A stretch of DNA of 64,000 nucleotides from Chamaelirium japonicum (taxonomy: Eukaryota; Streptophyta; Magnoliopsida; Liliales; Melanthiaceae), in NCBI GenBank assembly GCA_947650365.1, contig OX393550.1, positions 114,275,532 through 114,339,531 on the forward strand. The letters are read 5' to 3'. The notes under the pieces were generated by a model. That model did no database searches. It had not been told where the DNA came from and saw only the letters and a list, made by a program, of their open reading frames with translations. Made by a program: the position numbers and the translations under genes. Below, in pieces: positions 1-16,740 of this stretch (position 1 is its first letter; each line of letters begins with the position of its first letter).

Positions 1-141
1 GGAATAGGAGCAGTCCTTAGTCAAGAGGGACATCCCGTCGCATTCTTCAGCGAGAAGCTGAACGCCGCGCGTCTGAATTACTCGACATACGACATTGAGT
101 TTTACGCGGTTGTTCAAGCCCTCAAGCACTGGAGGCATTAC

Positions 142-1902
142 TTGATCCAGCGAGAATTTGTGCTCAACTCTGACCACGAAGCGCTTCGCTATCTGAAGTC
201 TCAGCGTAGCTTGAACCAACGTCATGCTAAGTGGTCAAATTTCTTGCAAGAGTACACGTTCAACCTCAGATATAAGGCTGGAGTCCTGAATAGAGCTGCT
301 GACGCTTTGAGTCGACGAGGCCTGATGCTAGTCACTTTACAGCCCGTCGTTGTTTCTTTTGACGCTCTGAAGTCAATGTACGCGACTGATCCGTACTTCG
401 GTCCCATCTGGGGATCCTGTCAGGAAACAGGCACTGATCCCATGGCATCATATATTATCCAAGAGGGATTTTTGTTCCGTGGAACCCGCCTGTGCATCCC
501 TGAGTGTTCCCTTTGCAAGAGTCTTGTTCAGAACACCCATGAAGGGGCCGTCTCTGAAGAAAATCCTAATGAATCTTTTCGAGATACGTTAATCCACGAC
601 TTGCACGGAAGTAATTTGGGAGGTCATTTTGGCCAAACCAAAACAATTGAGTTAGTGGAGCGACGCTACTTTTGGCCTCACTTAAGGAAAGATGTCGTCA
701 AGTTTGTGCAACGATGTCGAACCTGTCAAATGTTTAAAGGCAGAAAGCAGAACATAGGTTTGTACATTCCTCAGCCGATCTCTGCTCGTCCTTGGGAGGA
801 TATCACCATGGATTTCATTGTAGGTCTACCTCGAACGCTTCGACGTGTCGATTCAATCTTTGTGGTTGTAGACCGATTCTCTAAGATGGCACATTTCATA
901 CCATGTAGGAAAACTTCTGATGCATCTCATGTAGCTGAGTTATTCTTTAGGGAAGTTGTTCGTCTGCATGGCATTCCAAGGTCATTCACATCTGATAGGG
1001 ACACTAGATTCTTGAGCCCCTTTTGGCGTACTCTTTGGTCAAAGCTAGGAACTAAACTTCAATACAGTAGCGCGTATCACCCTCAAACTGATGGACAAAC
1101 GGAAGTTGTCAACCGTAGCCTAGGGGATATGCTTCGATGTCTAGCTGGTGAAAGACCAAAACAGTGGGATGTAGTTTTACCACAAGCTGAATTCGCATAT
1201 AATAGTTCAACTAATCGCTCAGTAGCTAAAACCCCTTTTGAAATCGTCTATGGCCATGTTATCCCCCATTTCTTGGATAGAACTACCTTACCGCCTACGG
1301 GTCCTGCGAGTGCTGATGCTGATGACTTCCTTGAACACATCAAGACCGTGCAGCGAGAGTCGCTTGAGAAACTGAGGGAAAGCAATGCCAGGTATAAGGC
1401 AAGCGCAGATTTACACAGGCGCGAGAGCACTTTTCAGCCAGGGGACTGGGTCCTCGTCTACTTTCGCAGAGAGCGGTTTCCCACAAGTTCTTATGGGAAA
1501 CTAAGCCAGAGGAAGTTTGGGCCCTTCCACGTTCTCCGAGCGTTGGGACTCAATGCTTACCTGCTGGACTTACCAGATGATATGCCGACATCGCCGATCT
1601 TCAACATCTCAGAGTTCTTTCCTTTCCACGGAGACCGGCCAGATACGCCTTCAGCGCCACAGATCCCTTTTTCAGATGCACAACGAGACGAGACAGAGCA
1701 GATACAGGAGATCGTTGACGTCAGAGAGCTTGCTACCCGCCGTAGTGTCTTCCGACGGTTCCTTGTTCGGTGGGTAGGCAGGCCACTTTCAGACTGTACC
1801 TGGGTGGAGGAACGACAGTTGCGAGCACAGCGGCCTGACCTCGTACAGTTCAGCAACTGGACGTCCACTCGACGGAGTCGAGTTCTTTCTAGTCCGGGGG
1901 AG
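142..1902 (+). CDS. Chromovirus pol C-terminal part (RNase H end, integrase, chromodomain-like)
   Basis: The frame is open upstream of 142 to the window edge, so 142 is only the first ATG and not a true start. Order along the protein: RNase H end (to about residue 60), integrase zinc-binding region (about 150-200), integrase core with the D, D, E-type motifs (about 220-380), then a basic C-terminal region and a chromodomain-like module (about 530-590) ending near the purine tract. The open frame runs on to 2169, but that stretch is hydrophobic, probably inside the LTR, and should not be read as protein. Function would be reverse transcription and integration of the element, with the chromodomain targeting chromatin. 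This is element sequence, not a host gene. Confidence 0.85.
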
Positions 1903-1903
1903 T

Positions 1904-3240
1904 TGATGCAGCATGATCAGCATCATCAGATCATCGCCGCATCTTCAGATTATCGCCAGAGATCTTATTTATTGTCGTTTTATTTTTATGCTTGGATGAC
2001 ATTAGCTGTATGGGACTTGTTAGCAGTCTATTTCAGTTTTTGGCCATTTTTCCATATTTTTGGCCTTATTTCAGCACTTAGTTTTATTTATGTTCTTGCC
2101 CAGTTCATGGGGGATGTCTATGATCTCATCCGAGGGCTTTTCGGATTGAATCCGGGTCTTCTCGGGTGAGGTTCTGCATGATATTAATAAAATTCTGGGT
2201 GCGTGTGTTTGCGGGGTACCGACGGACGAGATTAGATCTCGAAACCGACGGTTAGATAGCGAAATAACACAATTTAGATGACGTGGCAAGTTATGGGCTT
2301 CAATTAGGCTTAAGCCCAATAGGGCATCTATTGGGATTACCGCACCCCCCCTCTTCTCTTTTCCCGTGAAACACTGCCCGCCCTCCTTGTCCGCGCGGAA
2401 ACCAAGGCCGGACCCCCCTTGTTCCGTTCCCTCTCTTCTCTCCCTTGTTTCTCTCTCTTTTCCTTGCCTTTCTTAGCCTTTGCATCCCCACCATCTAAAC
2501 CTTATTCCCTTTTGATCTTGGCCATCAAAACAAAAACCCTAGCCTACAAAAAGATGAAGAAAGACAAAAGAATGCAGATTTTGATGAATTGCTGAAATTT
2601 GTGCCTCTTCGTGAGTGCTTCCGGGCGAGACGCGTGTCCCCGATCCTTGCCGCTTCCACGACTTCGCCTCGTGAAGGCCTTGGTGCTGATTTTCCGAAGG
2701 ATCCGGCTTCTCCCGACGTCCGGCCTTGCTCCGTGTGCGGGATCATCGGCGCATCCTTGCAATCGATCCACGGCGGGAAACCCCAGGCAGTATCTTTCCT
2801 TTTCTTTATTTCCCCCTCGCATCTGCATCGTTTTCATTCGTTTCCATTGCCTTCGCTCCGCATCGCAGCCATCACCTTCCTTTTCATCGCTAGTTGAAGC
2901 CATAACTTATGCCTATTTGCTAGATTCGCTATCTATAGTCTGTCGGTAACTCTAGCAAACATATTTAACCTATTTTAGTGAAAATCTGATGCATGCTTAT
3001 TGTTCAATTTACATATCTATTGCTGCGATTGAAGCTATTATGTGCTGAAAATCAGTTTTGTGATAATATTGCGTTCTTTATTTGTTTTAAGTCTTAAATC
3101 TGCTTTATGTTGATTGCATGAACTTATAGAACTGCGTGAGACGATCTATGTTGCTGTCCTTTTGAGTCATATGTCGCTATATTGATAATCAAATACTAGT
3201 TATTGACCAAAGAAAACCCTAAAAGGGTTTAGGATTGTAG
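1904..3240 (+). repeat. Probable 3' LTR of the chromovirus
   Basis: It starts after a G-rich purine tract and contains T-rich and C-rich promoter-like stretches (2340-2560) typical of plant LTRs. No second copy is in the window for comparison, so the right edge is only an estimate. Confidence 0.5.
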
Positions 3241-4295
3241 TGTACCTTATTGGTGCCTGCATCATAGGTCTTTAATTTCGGTTAGATTTTTGAACAGGTG
3301 GATAGGTAGAGGAGTGAGCGAGGTTTCTCTTTTGCTTCCAAAAAGATGCCATGGTGCATAATTGTCCCATAAAGTTACATCTTGATTCCCGAGAATGATG
3401 AGCAAAGATTTGTGGTTGGGAAGCCATGGGCAACTTTTATCTGAAACCTTTAAGTCATTTACGTACACGATCACCTTGACCATGGGTTATATACTCGCCA
3501 TGGGTAATAATAAAAAAGAGGGAGGGGCGGGATATAACTTGCCAGTTGTGGTAACGGCGATGAGAACATCCCTCAGTTGTTCGTTCTACTGTTTCTAGCT
3601 AAAGAGATTTGGTATATATTTTTAATTGCTACAAGATCCTCCATCACCTCAACTAGATGTATCTCCCAAATTGCATATATTGAGGAGTGGAGCAAGATGC
3701 CACCGGTGACCGTCTAAAGGGAGCATTGACCATGCTTTTGAGGGGGGATTTGAGACAAACCATGCATATCTACGTGGGGAAATCTTGGAACACGATGGAC
3801 TTGTACATGACCTAGTTTGATTGCTTGTACTCAGAGGAAAGAAAAGAGGGTTCAGGTGCTTGCTTGTTTCATTTATAGTGCTTGCTTGTTTCATTTATAT
3901 TTATTTATGTTCCTTTTCTTCCAAGCTATTATGTTGTACCACCTTTCTCCTCATAGTTTTATAGTATTTTTGTTTATATACCTGTCATCACTTATATTTG
4001 AAAAAAAAGAGCCAAAATTACACCAACTTTCTCTTATTTTTTACACTACTGGAGCATCATGTATCATTATAGTGCCTGGAAACATAAAAATGGAGAAAAT
4101 AGATTTAATTAAATTTTTGGTGACTGCATTAACCTGTTAACAGAATCTCTCAAGATCATAGGCTCACTTCTAGCTATTATGAGAACTCTTGTCAGCAATT
4201 TTGGTGAATCATAACTTGGAAACTTTGCTTATGGTATGACCTGCTGTAGAGGTTTCCATTTTGTTTCTGAAAATGACAGTTGATTACTTCTACAG
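3241..4295. other. AT-rich stretch, likely XLG intron between the chromovirus LTR and the exon at 4296
   Basis: No XLG exon could be recognised here. Short minus-strand open frames at 3262-3483 and 3649-3894 match nothing I know. The last 150 bases look like an intron 3' end, with a pyrimidine-rich run before the AG at 4294-4295. Confidence 0.4.
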
Positions 4296-4462
4296 GTTGT
4301 GGATATATCTAGAGTTGATTATGAGCCCTCTGATATGGATATCCTCTATGCCGATGGAATAACTTCATTCAATGGACTAGCATGCACAGACATGGTGTTC
4401 CCACAGTTGCCCTATGATGGAAATGGTGTTGATGCTGCTGATCAGCAGGACCCAATGCTAAG
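4296..4462 (+). CDS. XLG: XLG penultimate exon
   Basis: The exon is bounded by AG at 4294-4295 and GT at 4463-4464. It reads VVDISRVDYEPSDMDILY through DAADQQDPML with the frame open throughout, and matches the XLG segment just before the YQLIR motif. It leaves two bases that complete an Arg codon with the next exon. Confidence 0.88.
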
Positions 4463-5765
4463 GTTGGTACCTCAGTTTCCGTATTTAGTAATCATACATT
4501 CATACACTGCATGCGTGACCAAACTGTACCAAGCTTTGGTTTATTTGTAAAATTATTCGAGTAATTGAATCTAATAAAGAGTTCCAAGTCCATCTTTAGA
4601 CGATAAACGACATAGTAAGTCTTTGATTTCTTCACAATTTGTGGGCAAAAGACCGATATCTTTGTTTGGTGCGAACTCTAGAGGCCTAGAAGAGAGAGGG
4701 GGAGAGAGAGAGGCTAGGCTTTGGAGAGAATGAATTGATTCTCATTAGAGGCCAATGGGCTATATATATAGTTACATCCTTGGCTCATGTGAGGCTCATA
4801 TATAGGAGAATAATGTATACCAAGGTTTGTAGTTTCGGTTTCGGTCTACCCACCGAGGATCTATTTCGGAGTTTCGGATCGAAGTTTCTGTGGTTTTAGT
4901 TTTGTTTTTTAAATTTAAAATAATTACAAAATATAAAAATAATATAAAATAATTATATCGATACCCACTTAATAGTGGTATTGTTTTCAAAAGAGCGTGG
5001 CTTTTGCTTTACCCCGATTTTTTATTAAAAAGTTGAAAAATTATGATTTTGAATTTTGGCCAAGTCTAGAGGAAAAAAGAGTTTTTGTGAAAGAATTTTT
5101 TTATAGATTCAAAATATTTTACCGGATTTTTGGGTTTTTAAGTTGATCTTATACTTCTAGATTTCTGAGATTTTTTCCGGTTCAAAATACTTTGTGGTTT
5201 TTTTTTTTCACCGAATTTTCTTTTTTAGTTAAAAGCTCTAAAATCTAATTTTGTATAGGAACTGAAAATTTTATTTTTATTCCTTTGGATTTTGAGTGTT
5301 CTGATATTTTTATTAAATCCAAATGGGGGGTATTTGCTTATTTACATAAAATAACTTTATGTAAATGGAGACCATTTACATAAATGTTTTTTATACAAAT
5401 ATGTCGATCAAGCTATCATGCTGAAATACACCTTATCCTGAACCCAGTCCTGCATTTATTGAGTGTTGAGTTTCGAAACCCAAAACTGGAGGGTTTCTGG
5501 ACCGGTTTCGACTAAAACCGATCCGAAATGGATCGGTTTTGGTCGAAACTCCAAACCTTGATGTATACACACTTATCTTTACAAGTATGCCAACTCCTGT
5601 GAGAATATCTTAGCGAGAGGTACGAAGAAGAAGACTTTTGGAGAGAATAACTCACTCAGGTCATGGGTCCTTTCCATTCAAAGATAAATGGTAGAGTCGT
5701 AGACCATGTAGGAGTCGAATTCCAAAGGGGTAGTAATTTTTAATTTATATTAATTTCATAATTTT

Positions 5766-5844
<79 letters not shown>

Positions 5845-7324
5845 CATTCTATGGTGCGGCCAAATTAACATGCAGATAACTTACAAGTTACGACAATGCT
5901 TTGGAAGGCTTTTTTTTTTAGGATGTTAGCTTCCCTTTGATAGGCCACATGTCAAATATCAGCCCATTCCAAGACCTCTACGTGTATCAAATGTGCTCCG
6001 AAATTTGACGGTTAAAATGAACGGTTAATAAAGCCAAGCACATTTGATGTACCTAGAAATCTTAGAATGAGTTGATTTTTGATACGTGGCTTATCAAAAG
6101 GTAGGTGATCATCCTCAAAAAAAAAAAGACCTCCACGTGCCCGGTTGCACGTTAATTTAGACTATATATACACACACACGCGCACATGCACACGTGTCTT
6201 CGTATCCATCTTTTACGATGTTGCCGTATCCAACTCCCGTGTCCGTGTCTAGATCATAGGTATGAAGAAGACTTTTGGAGAGAATAACCCACTCAGATTG
6301 TGAGTCCTTTCCATTCGTATTTATAGATTGTAATCTTTACAAATTTTTGCAAAACAACTTTCCAAAATTGTGTAACCAATGATTTAGGGAATCCCTCCAT
6401 TGTGCTTTTAGTTACAGAATTATAGGAAGTAGTTATGGTAGGCCGACTGACATGTGATGCCGTCAAACATGCATTCCAAACATGACCCCCCCCCCCCTCC
6501 TCTTGTTGGATCAAATGCCGAGAGTTTGCAAACAAAGAAACTGAAACCGAGGAGTTAGGTGTGAGTTTGTGACTTCATCTAGAGATGTAACATCTAGGAC
6601 CTTCTGTGTTGTGAAAAATCCATGATGATAGGAAGCCGAGAACCGGATAATTGAATTCTCTTTATAGTTCATCCTTCATTTGTAGAATTGGCTGATGCCC
6701 TAAAAATTTCTAATGGCCATGCAAGACAGGTATCAGCTCATCAGACTCCACCCAAGAGGCTTAGGAGAGAACTGCAAGTGGCTGGATATGTTTGAAGACG
6801 TCCGGATGGTCATCTTCTGTGTCGCCATGAGCGACTACGACGAGCACTACGAAGACGTGAATGGGGCACCCAAAAACAAGATGATGGAGAGCAAGAGGCT
6901 GTTTGAGAGCATCGTCGCTCACCCGGCCTTTGATCAGATGGATTTCCTTCTGGTACTGAACAAGTTCGACGTCTTCGAGCGGAAGGTCGACAGGTCCCGG
7001 CTGACCTCATGCGAGTGGTTCGACGACTTCAACCCTGTGGTCAGCCGCCACGGCCCCAACGGCAGCAGCAGGCGCAACCACAATTTGGGTGCTACGGCTG
7101 CCCAGCAGGCCTTTCATTACATTGCGGTCAAGTTCAAGAGGCTGTTTGCTTCTCTCACCGGGCGGAAACTGTATGTTACGTTCGCGACCGGGCTGGACTC
7201 GGACTCCGTTGATGCGGCGCTCCGGTACGCGAGAGAGATTCTGAAGTGGGAGGAGGAGAGGCCGGCGTTCGGCCCCGGTGAGTACTCGGCTTATAGCACT
7301 GAGCCGAGCTCCTTTTCTCACTGA
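4296..7324 (+). CDS. XLG: Extra-large guanine nucleotide-binding protein (XLG), C-terminal exons
   Basis: XLGs are plant-specific large relatives of heterotrimeric G-protein alpha subunits. They bind G-beta-gamma and act at the plasma membrane and nucleus in immunity, root growth and hormone responses. Two exons are visible: 4296-4462 (phase 0 start, RVDYEPSDMDILYADGIT) and 6730-7324 (RYQLIRLHPRGLGENCKW to the TGA). They join as AG|G to give Arg. The C-terminal exon shows FEDVRMVIFCVAMSDYDE, the NKxD nucleotide-base motif (LVLNKFD) and the FATGLD segment equivalent to the TCAT loop of G-alpha. The visible part codes about 253 residues; the cysteine-rich N-terminus, P-loop and helical domain are not here. 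Upstream exons must lie more than 4 kb away, beyond a chromovirus, or are lost. The 2.27-kb intron holds a (TA)n tract and an inverted-repeat element. Similarity is strong; whether the gene is intact is unknown. Confidence 0.9.
4820..5565. repeat. Degraded inverted-repeat element in the XLG intron
   Basis: The left side reads CCAAGGTTTGTAGTTTCGG near 4821 and the right side reads the reverse complement in diverged form near 5545-5562 (CGAAACTCCAAACCTTG). The interior is very AT-rich. This looks like a terminal-inverted-repeat MITE of about 740 bp. Confidence 0.45.
5769..5842. repeat. (TA)n microsatellite, 74 bp
   Basis: Uninterrupted TA dinucleotides directly left of an inverted-repeat element. 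Confidence 0.97.
5850..6168. mobile_element. (TA)n-associated inverted-repeat element (MITE-like), copy A
   Basis: The left end GGTGCGGCCAAATTAACATG is mirrored on the right by CGTTAATTTAGAC after a GCACG run. The centre has the arm pair CAAATGTGCT / GCACATTTGATG around GGTTAAAATGAACGGTTAA. The internal motif (AATGAGTTGATTTTTGATAC) resembles the core shared by elements at 37.8, 58.3, 58.5 and 59.5 kb. Confidence 0.6.
6730..7324 (+). CDS. XLG: XLG last exon
   Basis: Acceptor AG is at 6728-6729 and the stop codon at 7322-7324. It codes 197 residues containing the switch III-like, NKxD and TCAT-like parts of the G-alpha fold, and ends FGPGEYSAYSTEPSSFSH. GC content is much higher than in the flanking intron. 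Confidence 0.92.
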
Positions 7325-7696
7325 TTGTTGGGAGAGAGACATGGCTGTAAATAGGTTCTTACTTGCCTCCCTCTTCTTTCTTTTCGTCTCTGTTTCTTCT
7401 GTAAGGATTACAATTATTATTTTTATTGCGTGTATTCATTATTTCTATCAGTGAGAACGGGAGTGTATGAACTTCCCCGCCCTCCAGTATTCTTAACCAT
7501 GCCCGAGAAAGTATTGCATACAGAATGTGTACCTTCTACTTCAAAGGGCTTGGCCCATTAGACCCGGCCCAATTGGCCCAAAACTCCTGCAATTGGATCC
7601 AAGCTCGGTCCAGCTTAAGCCCAACTCAAGATTATTGAACGAACCCAATGCCGACCTAATGTGTAGGTCAATTGAGGCCAGGCCTTGGCTGGGGAG

Positions 7697-7699
<3 letters not shown>

Positions 7700-7734
<35 letters not shown>
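7700..7734. repeat. (GA)n microsatellite, 35 bp
   Basis: Perfect GA dinucleotides. Confidence 0.95.
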
Positions 7735-7737
<3 letters not shown>

Positions 7738-7927
7738 TTGGTGGAAATCTGGACGAGCCGGGACTTCATTTTCAGAGGACAAGGTCATCAAATGTCCAGG
7801 CTATCATTCTGGACTCAAAAGGACTGACCATGCTGTTTTTCCAAAAAAAAATTGAAGAGAATTGAGGGGCATTTTCGTCCACTGTCATACTTAAAGGGAT
7901 CTCCTGTTTTGGACTGTTCACTAAGTC

Positions 7928-8060
7928 ACCAAGAAAAGTAGTTTGTACAAGAAAAGTACAAACTAAAAAAGTAGTTTGTACAAGAAAAGTAGTTTGTAGG
8001 GGTTAATATAAATTGAGGGCTTAATTTGCACAAGAAAAGTAGTTTGTAGGGGTCAATATA
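7928..8060. repeat. Short imperfect direct repeats (AAGAAAAGTAGTTTGTA)
   Basis: The motif recurs about four times with TACAA or GGGGTC/TAATATA spacers. It looks like local slippage of a small unit. Confidence 0.6.
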
Positions 8061-8866
8061 TAGATATGAATTTTCAAGGTTAATATAAAGTTAGCCTTGT
8101 TTTTCAGGCCATCGCCGATTGGTGCATTGCACCCAACTCCGAAGACGGCCATCGTTGATCGATGCATCGCATCCTAGCCCGACGGTAGCCACCGCCGGTG
8201 AGGAGGTGGGGTATGGCGGCGGTGACAGCGAAGGCGAGCAGATCTGGCCATGTTCGGTGGTTTAGTGCTCACTGGTTCCCTGGCACTGCAAATAAAATTT
8301 AAAACACAGTAGATGATATTTTTGTCCACAAGTTTTCACAGTCCTTTAACTTAACTAGTCTCTTTATCAGGAACGACTCACTAAGTCCCCCACAAAAAAA
8401 AAAAAAAAAACTTAGGGAGTCAAATAAAATAAAGAACACTACAAAATCGGTTATCCCACAAGATCAAAAGGGTTTGGTTCTATTGGAGATCGATCCGATT
8501 TACATGAAATATTTTGGGTGGAACCCAAAGCTCATCGTACAAAGAGAGGAAAACCCAGCATACGGATTTTGAACATCTCACACCATTCTGATCCAAGCCC
8601 ACATGAAAAAGGTTGAGCGTTGATGCTAGGTTGAAAGCCAGTCGTAAAAAAAAACCAACTCAAACTATGAAATAAAAACTCCAATATGATCAATCTCTCT
8701 ACTAACTTCCTCCTTTAGTACTCCATAAAAATTCAGTAGTACTGTATCCGCAGGTTGATTGGAAGCCGATGCCATGATTCTTCGGTTTTAATACAACAAA
8801 CCACAGTTATTTTTTTTCCTTTCCACCTTGACATGGAAACTAAGTGAGATCGATGTCTTCAAAATT

Positions 8867-15371
<6,505 letters not shown>

Positions 15372-15435
15372 TGGGCTTCAGCTCAGTACCCAGATGATCA
15401 ATTCATGCAAAGGAGGAGCAAGAGAGTGGTGGGTT

Positions 15436-15439
<4 letters not shown>

Positions 15440-15476
<37 letters not shown>
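15440..15476 (-). promoter_or_regulatory. (GA/CT)n tract just upstream of the KANADI start
   Basis: A 37-bp perfect tract about 70 bp upstream of the KANADI ATG, so probably in the 5' UTR or core promoter. GA/CT tracts in plant 5' regions are known binding sites of BPC/GAGA-binding factors. A regulatory role here is inference. Confidence 0.45.
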
Positions 15477-15480
<4 letters not shown>

Positions 15481-15735
15481 AAGGAGGGAGGGGAGTGGGG
15501 GGTGGATAAATAGGAAAGTGTTGGTGATTAGGTCATGAGTGGCTTATGATTTCCATGGGTGGTGAGGTTAGACGTAAATAAGAAGCTAGAGAGAGAAAAA
15601 AGTTTGGTTATCAATAGCAAAGTGTGTTGGAATCGAACTCAGTGCAAGGAGCCTGTAGTCCCAACTTTAATGTTATAAAAAGGGTGTAACCAGTGAGGTG
15701 TGAAGGAGCTGCAGGTTCCTCCAGATGGAAAAGTT

Positions 15736-15740
<5 letters not shown>

Positions 15741-15799
<59 letters not shown>
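15741..15799 (-). promoter_or_regulatory. Second (GA/CT)n tract upstream of KANADI
   Basis: A 59-bp perfect GA tract about 370-430 bp upstream of the KANADI ATG. Two such tracts close to one start codon could be promoter or 5' UTR elements, or plain microsatellites. Confidence 0.4.
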
Positions 15800-15803
<4 letters not shown>

Positions 15804-16379
15804 ATTTAAAGGAAGCAGAGGTATAATACCGAGGGGGAGAATGAGAGATCTTTTGCCTTCTCTGTGAAAGGGGAGGGGGGAGGGGAGAGGGGTGCAGGTA
15901 TTAAATGGTTGGGCCCCTGACCTGTGTGAGGGCGAGCTGGTCATTTGATGTCAACCGGATTGTGACCTAGGACTCTCGCACTGTATGACACTGCACTGCA
16001 GATCGTGACCTAAAATAACTGCAAGGAAAAATGTCATGGATCCCCTTAAATGCAAGAAAATTATCTACTTACCTCTTACCAACTATAATTAAATTAAAGG
16101 GGGATGCCTCAATTTTCTTAACCTAATATTTGAAAAACAAAATGACAATGACCCAATACTTCTACAGTACTCTAAGGAGTTTGGTGTCAGTCTCCTATTT
16201 TATGGGGCCAATTTCGTCACTCCCGTAACCTAAACGGGAGTGGGGCTATTGGCTCACCAATATTTGCTCTCCAAACAATATTTTTTTGAAAGTTTTTTTT
16301 ATTATAAAATTACTCCCAAATAAAATGATCAAAATGATCAGTTTTTTTTATTGTTATGTTCGAGACACGTTCGACTGAC
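15800..16379. other. Region upstream of KANADI without a recognised gene
   Basis: Moderately AT-rich, with no convincing coding signal. It may hold distal promoter sequence. Confidence 0.5.
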
Positions 16380-16565
16380 AGGGCCAAACAAGGTACAGTA
16401 TGTTCGGCCGACCAGAGCCGAACATTGTATTGTATATTCGGCTGACCACGACTGAACATACTGTACCATGTTGGGTGGCCGAATGCACTGTATAATGTTC
16501 GGCTCTGGTCGGCCGAACGTACTGTATAATGTTTAGCTCTGGTCGGCCGAACGTAAGGTTTGAAT
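16360..16565. repeat. Tandem and inverted TTCGGCCGACC repeats
   Basis: The words GTTCGGCCGACCAGAGCCGAA and, in reverse complement, TTCGGCTCTGGTCGGCCGAAC recur about five times with CATTGTATTGTA / ACTGTATAATG spacers. The left half and right half are inverted copies, so the strand can fold into a long hairpin. No family recognised. Confidence 0.75.
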
Positions 16566-16589
16566 GCCGGTAGATGACGACGAAGTGAG

Positions 16590-16740
16590 GAACTTGTCAT
16601 CTGGGAGGGGAAGCTCGGGGAGGAGGTGAGCTCGGGGAGGTGGTGAACTCAGGGAGGGGCGGGGAAGCTCGGGAAGGTGGTGAGCTCAGGGAGGGGCGGG
16701 GAAGCTCGGGGAGGAGATGAGCTCGAGGAGGGGCAGAGAG
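16590..16740. repeat. GGGGAGG/AGCTCGGG minisatellite
   Basis: Imperfect repeats of GAGCTCGGGGAGG and GGGAGGGGCGGGGAAGCTC units. The open frame across it is low complexity and not believed to be coding. Confidence 0.65.

Larger units (their letters stand above)
1..3240 (+). mobile_element. Ty3/Gypsy chromovirus, 3' part (RNase H, integrase, chromodomain-like tail, 3' LTR)
   Basis: The window opens inside pol. Residues such as SDHEALRYLKSQ and NRAADALSRR mark the end of RT/RNase H. Integrase follows, with an HH-CC zinc region (GGHFGQTK...CRTCQMFKG) and a catalytic core (DFIVGLPR, TSDRDTRFLSPFW, YHPQTDGQTEVVNR). A chromodomain-like tail (FRRFLVRWVGRP...CTWVEE) points to the chromovirus clade, and the tail resembles Galadriel types, though that lineage call is tentative. 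The purine tract near 1893-1905 and the TGATGCAGC start near 1904 suggest the 3' LTR begins there. The LTR end was not fixed; it is probably between 3.0 and 3.24 kb. The 5' half lies outside the window. In-frame coding from 142 to about 1900 suggests a fairly young copy. Confidence 0.85.
4463..6729 (+). other. XLG last intron with inserted repeats
   Basis: This is a 2267-bp GT-AG intron, long for this gene family. It contains a 74-bp (TA)n tract, an inverted-repeat element at about 5850-6168, and a short mirrored motif (TCGGTTTCGGTC near 4845 and its relatives at 5480-5560) suggesting another degraded inverted repeat across about 4800-5570. Confidence 0.6.
7325..8866. other. Intergenic region between convergent XLG and KANADI genes
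   Basis: It begins with the XLG 3' UTR (T-rich, with AT-rich possible polyadenylation signals near 7410-7450). It also holds a (GA)n tract, a short repeated AAGAAAAGTAGTTTGTA motif and a GC-richer stretch at 8105-8260. No further gene is visible. Confidence 0.6.

Noticed and set aside
2589-2949. Small + strand protein of about 110 residues
   Set aside because: It lies in the probable chromovirus LTR and has no domain; frames overlap in a C-rich stretch.
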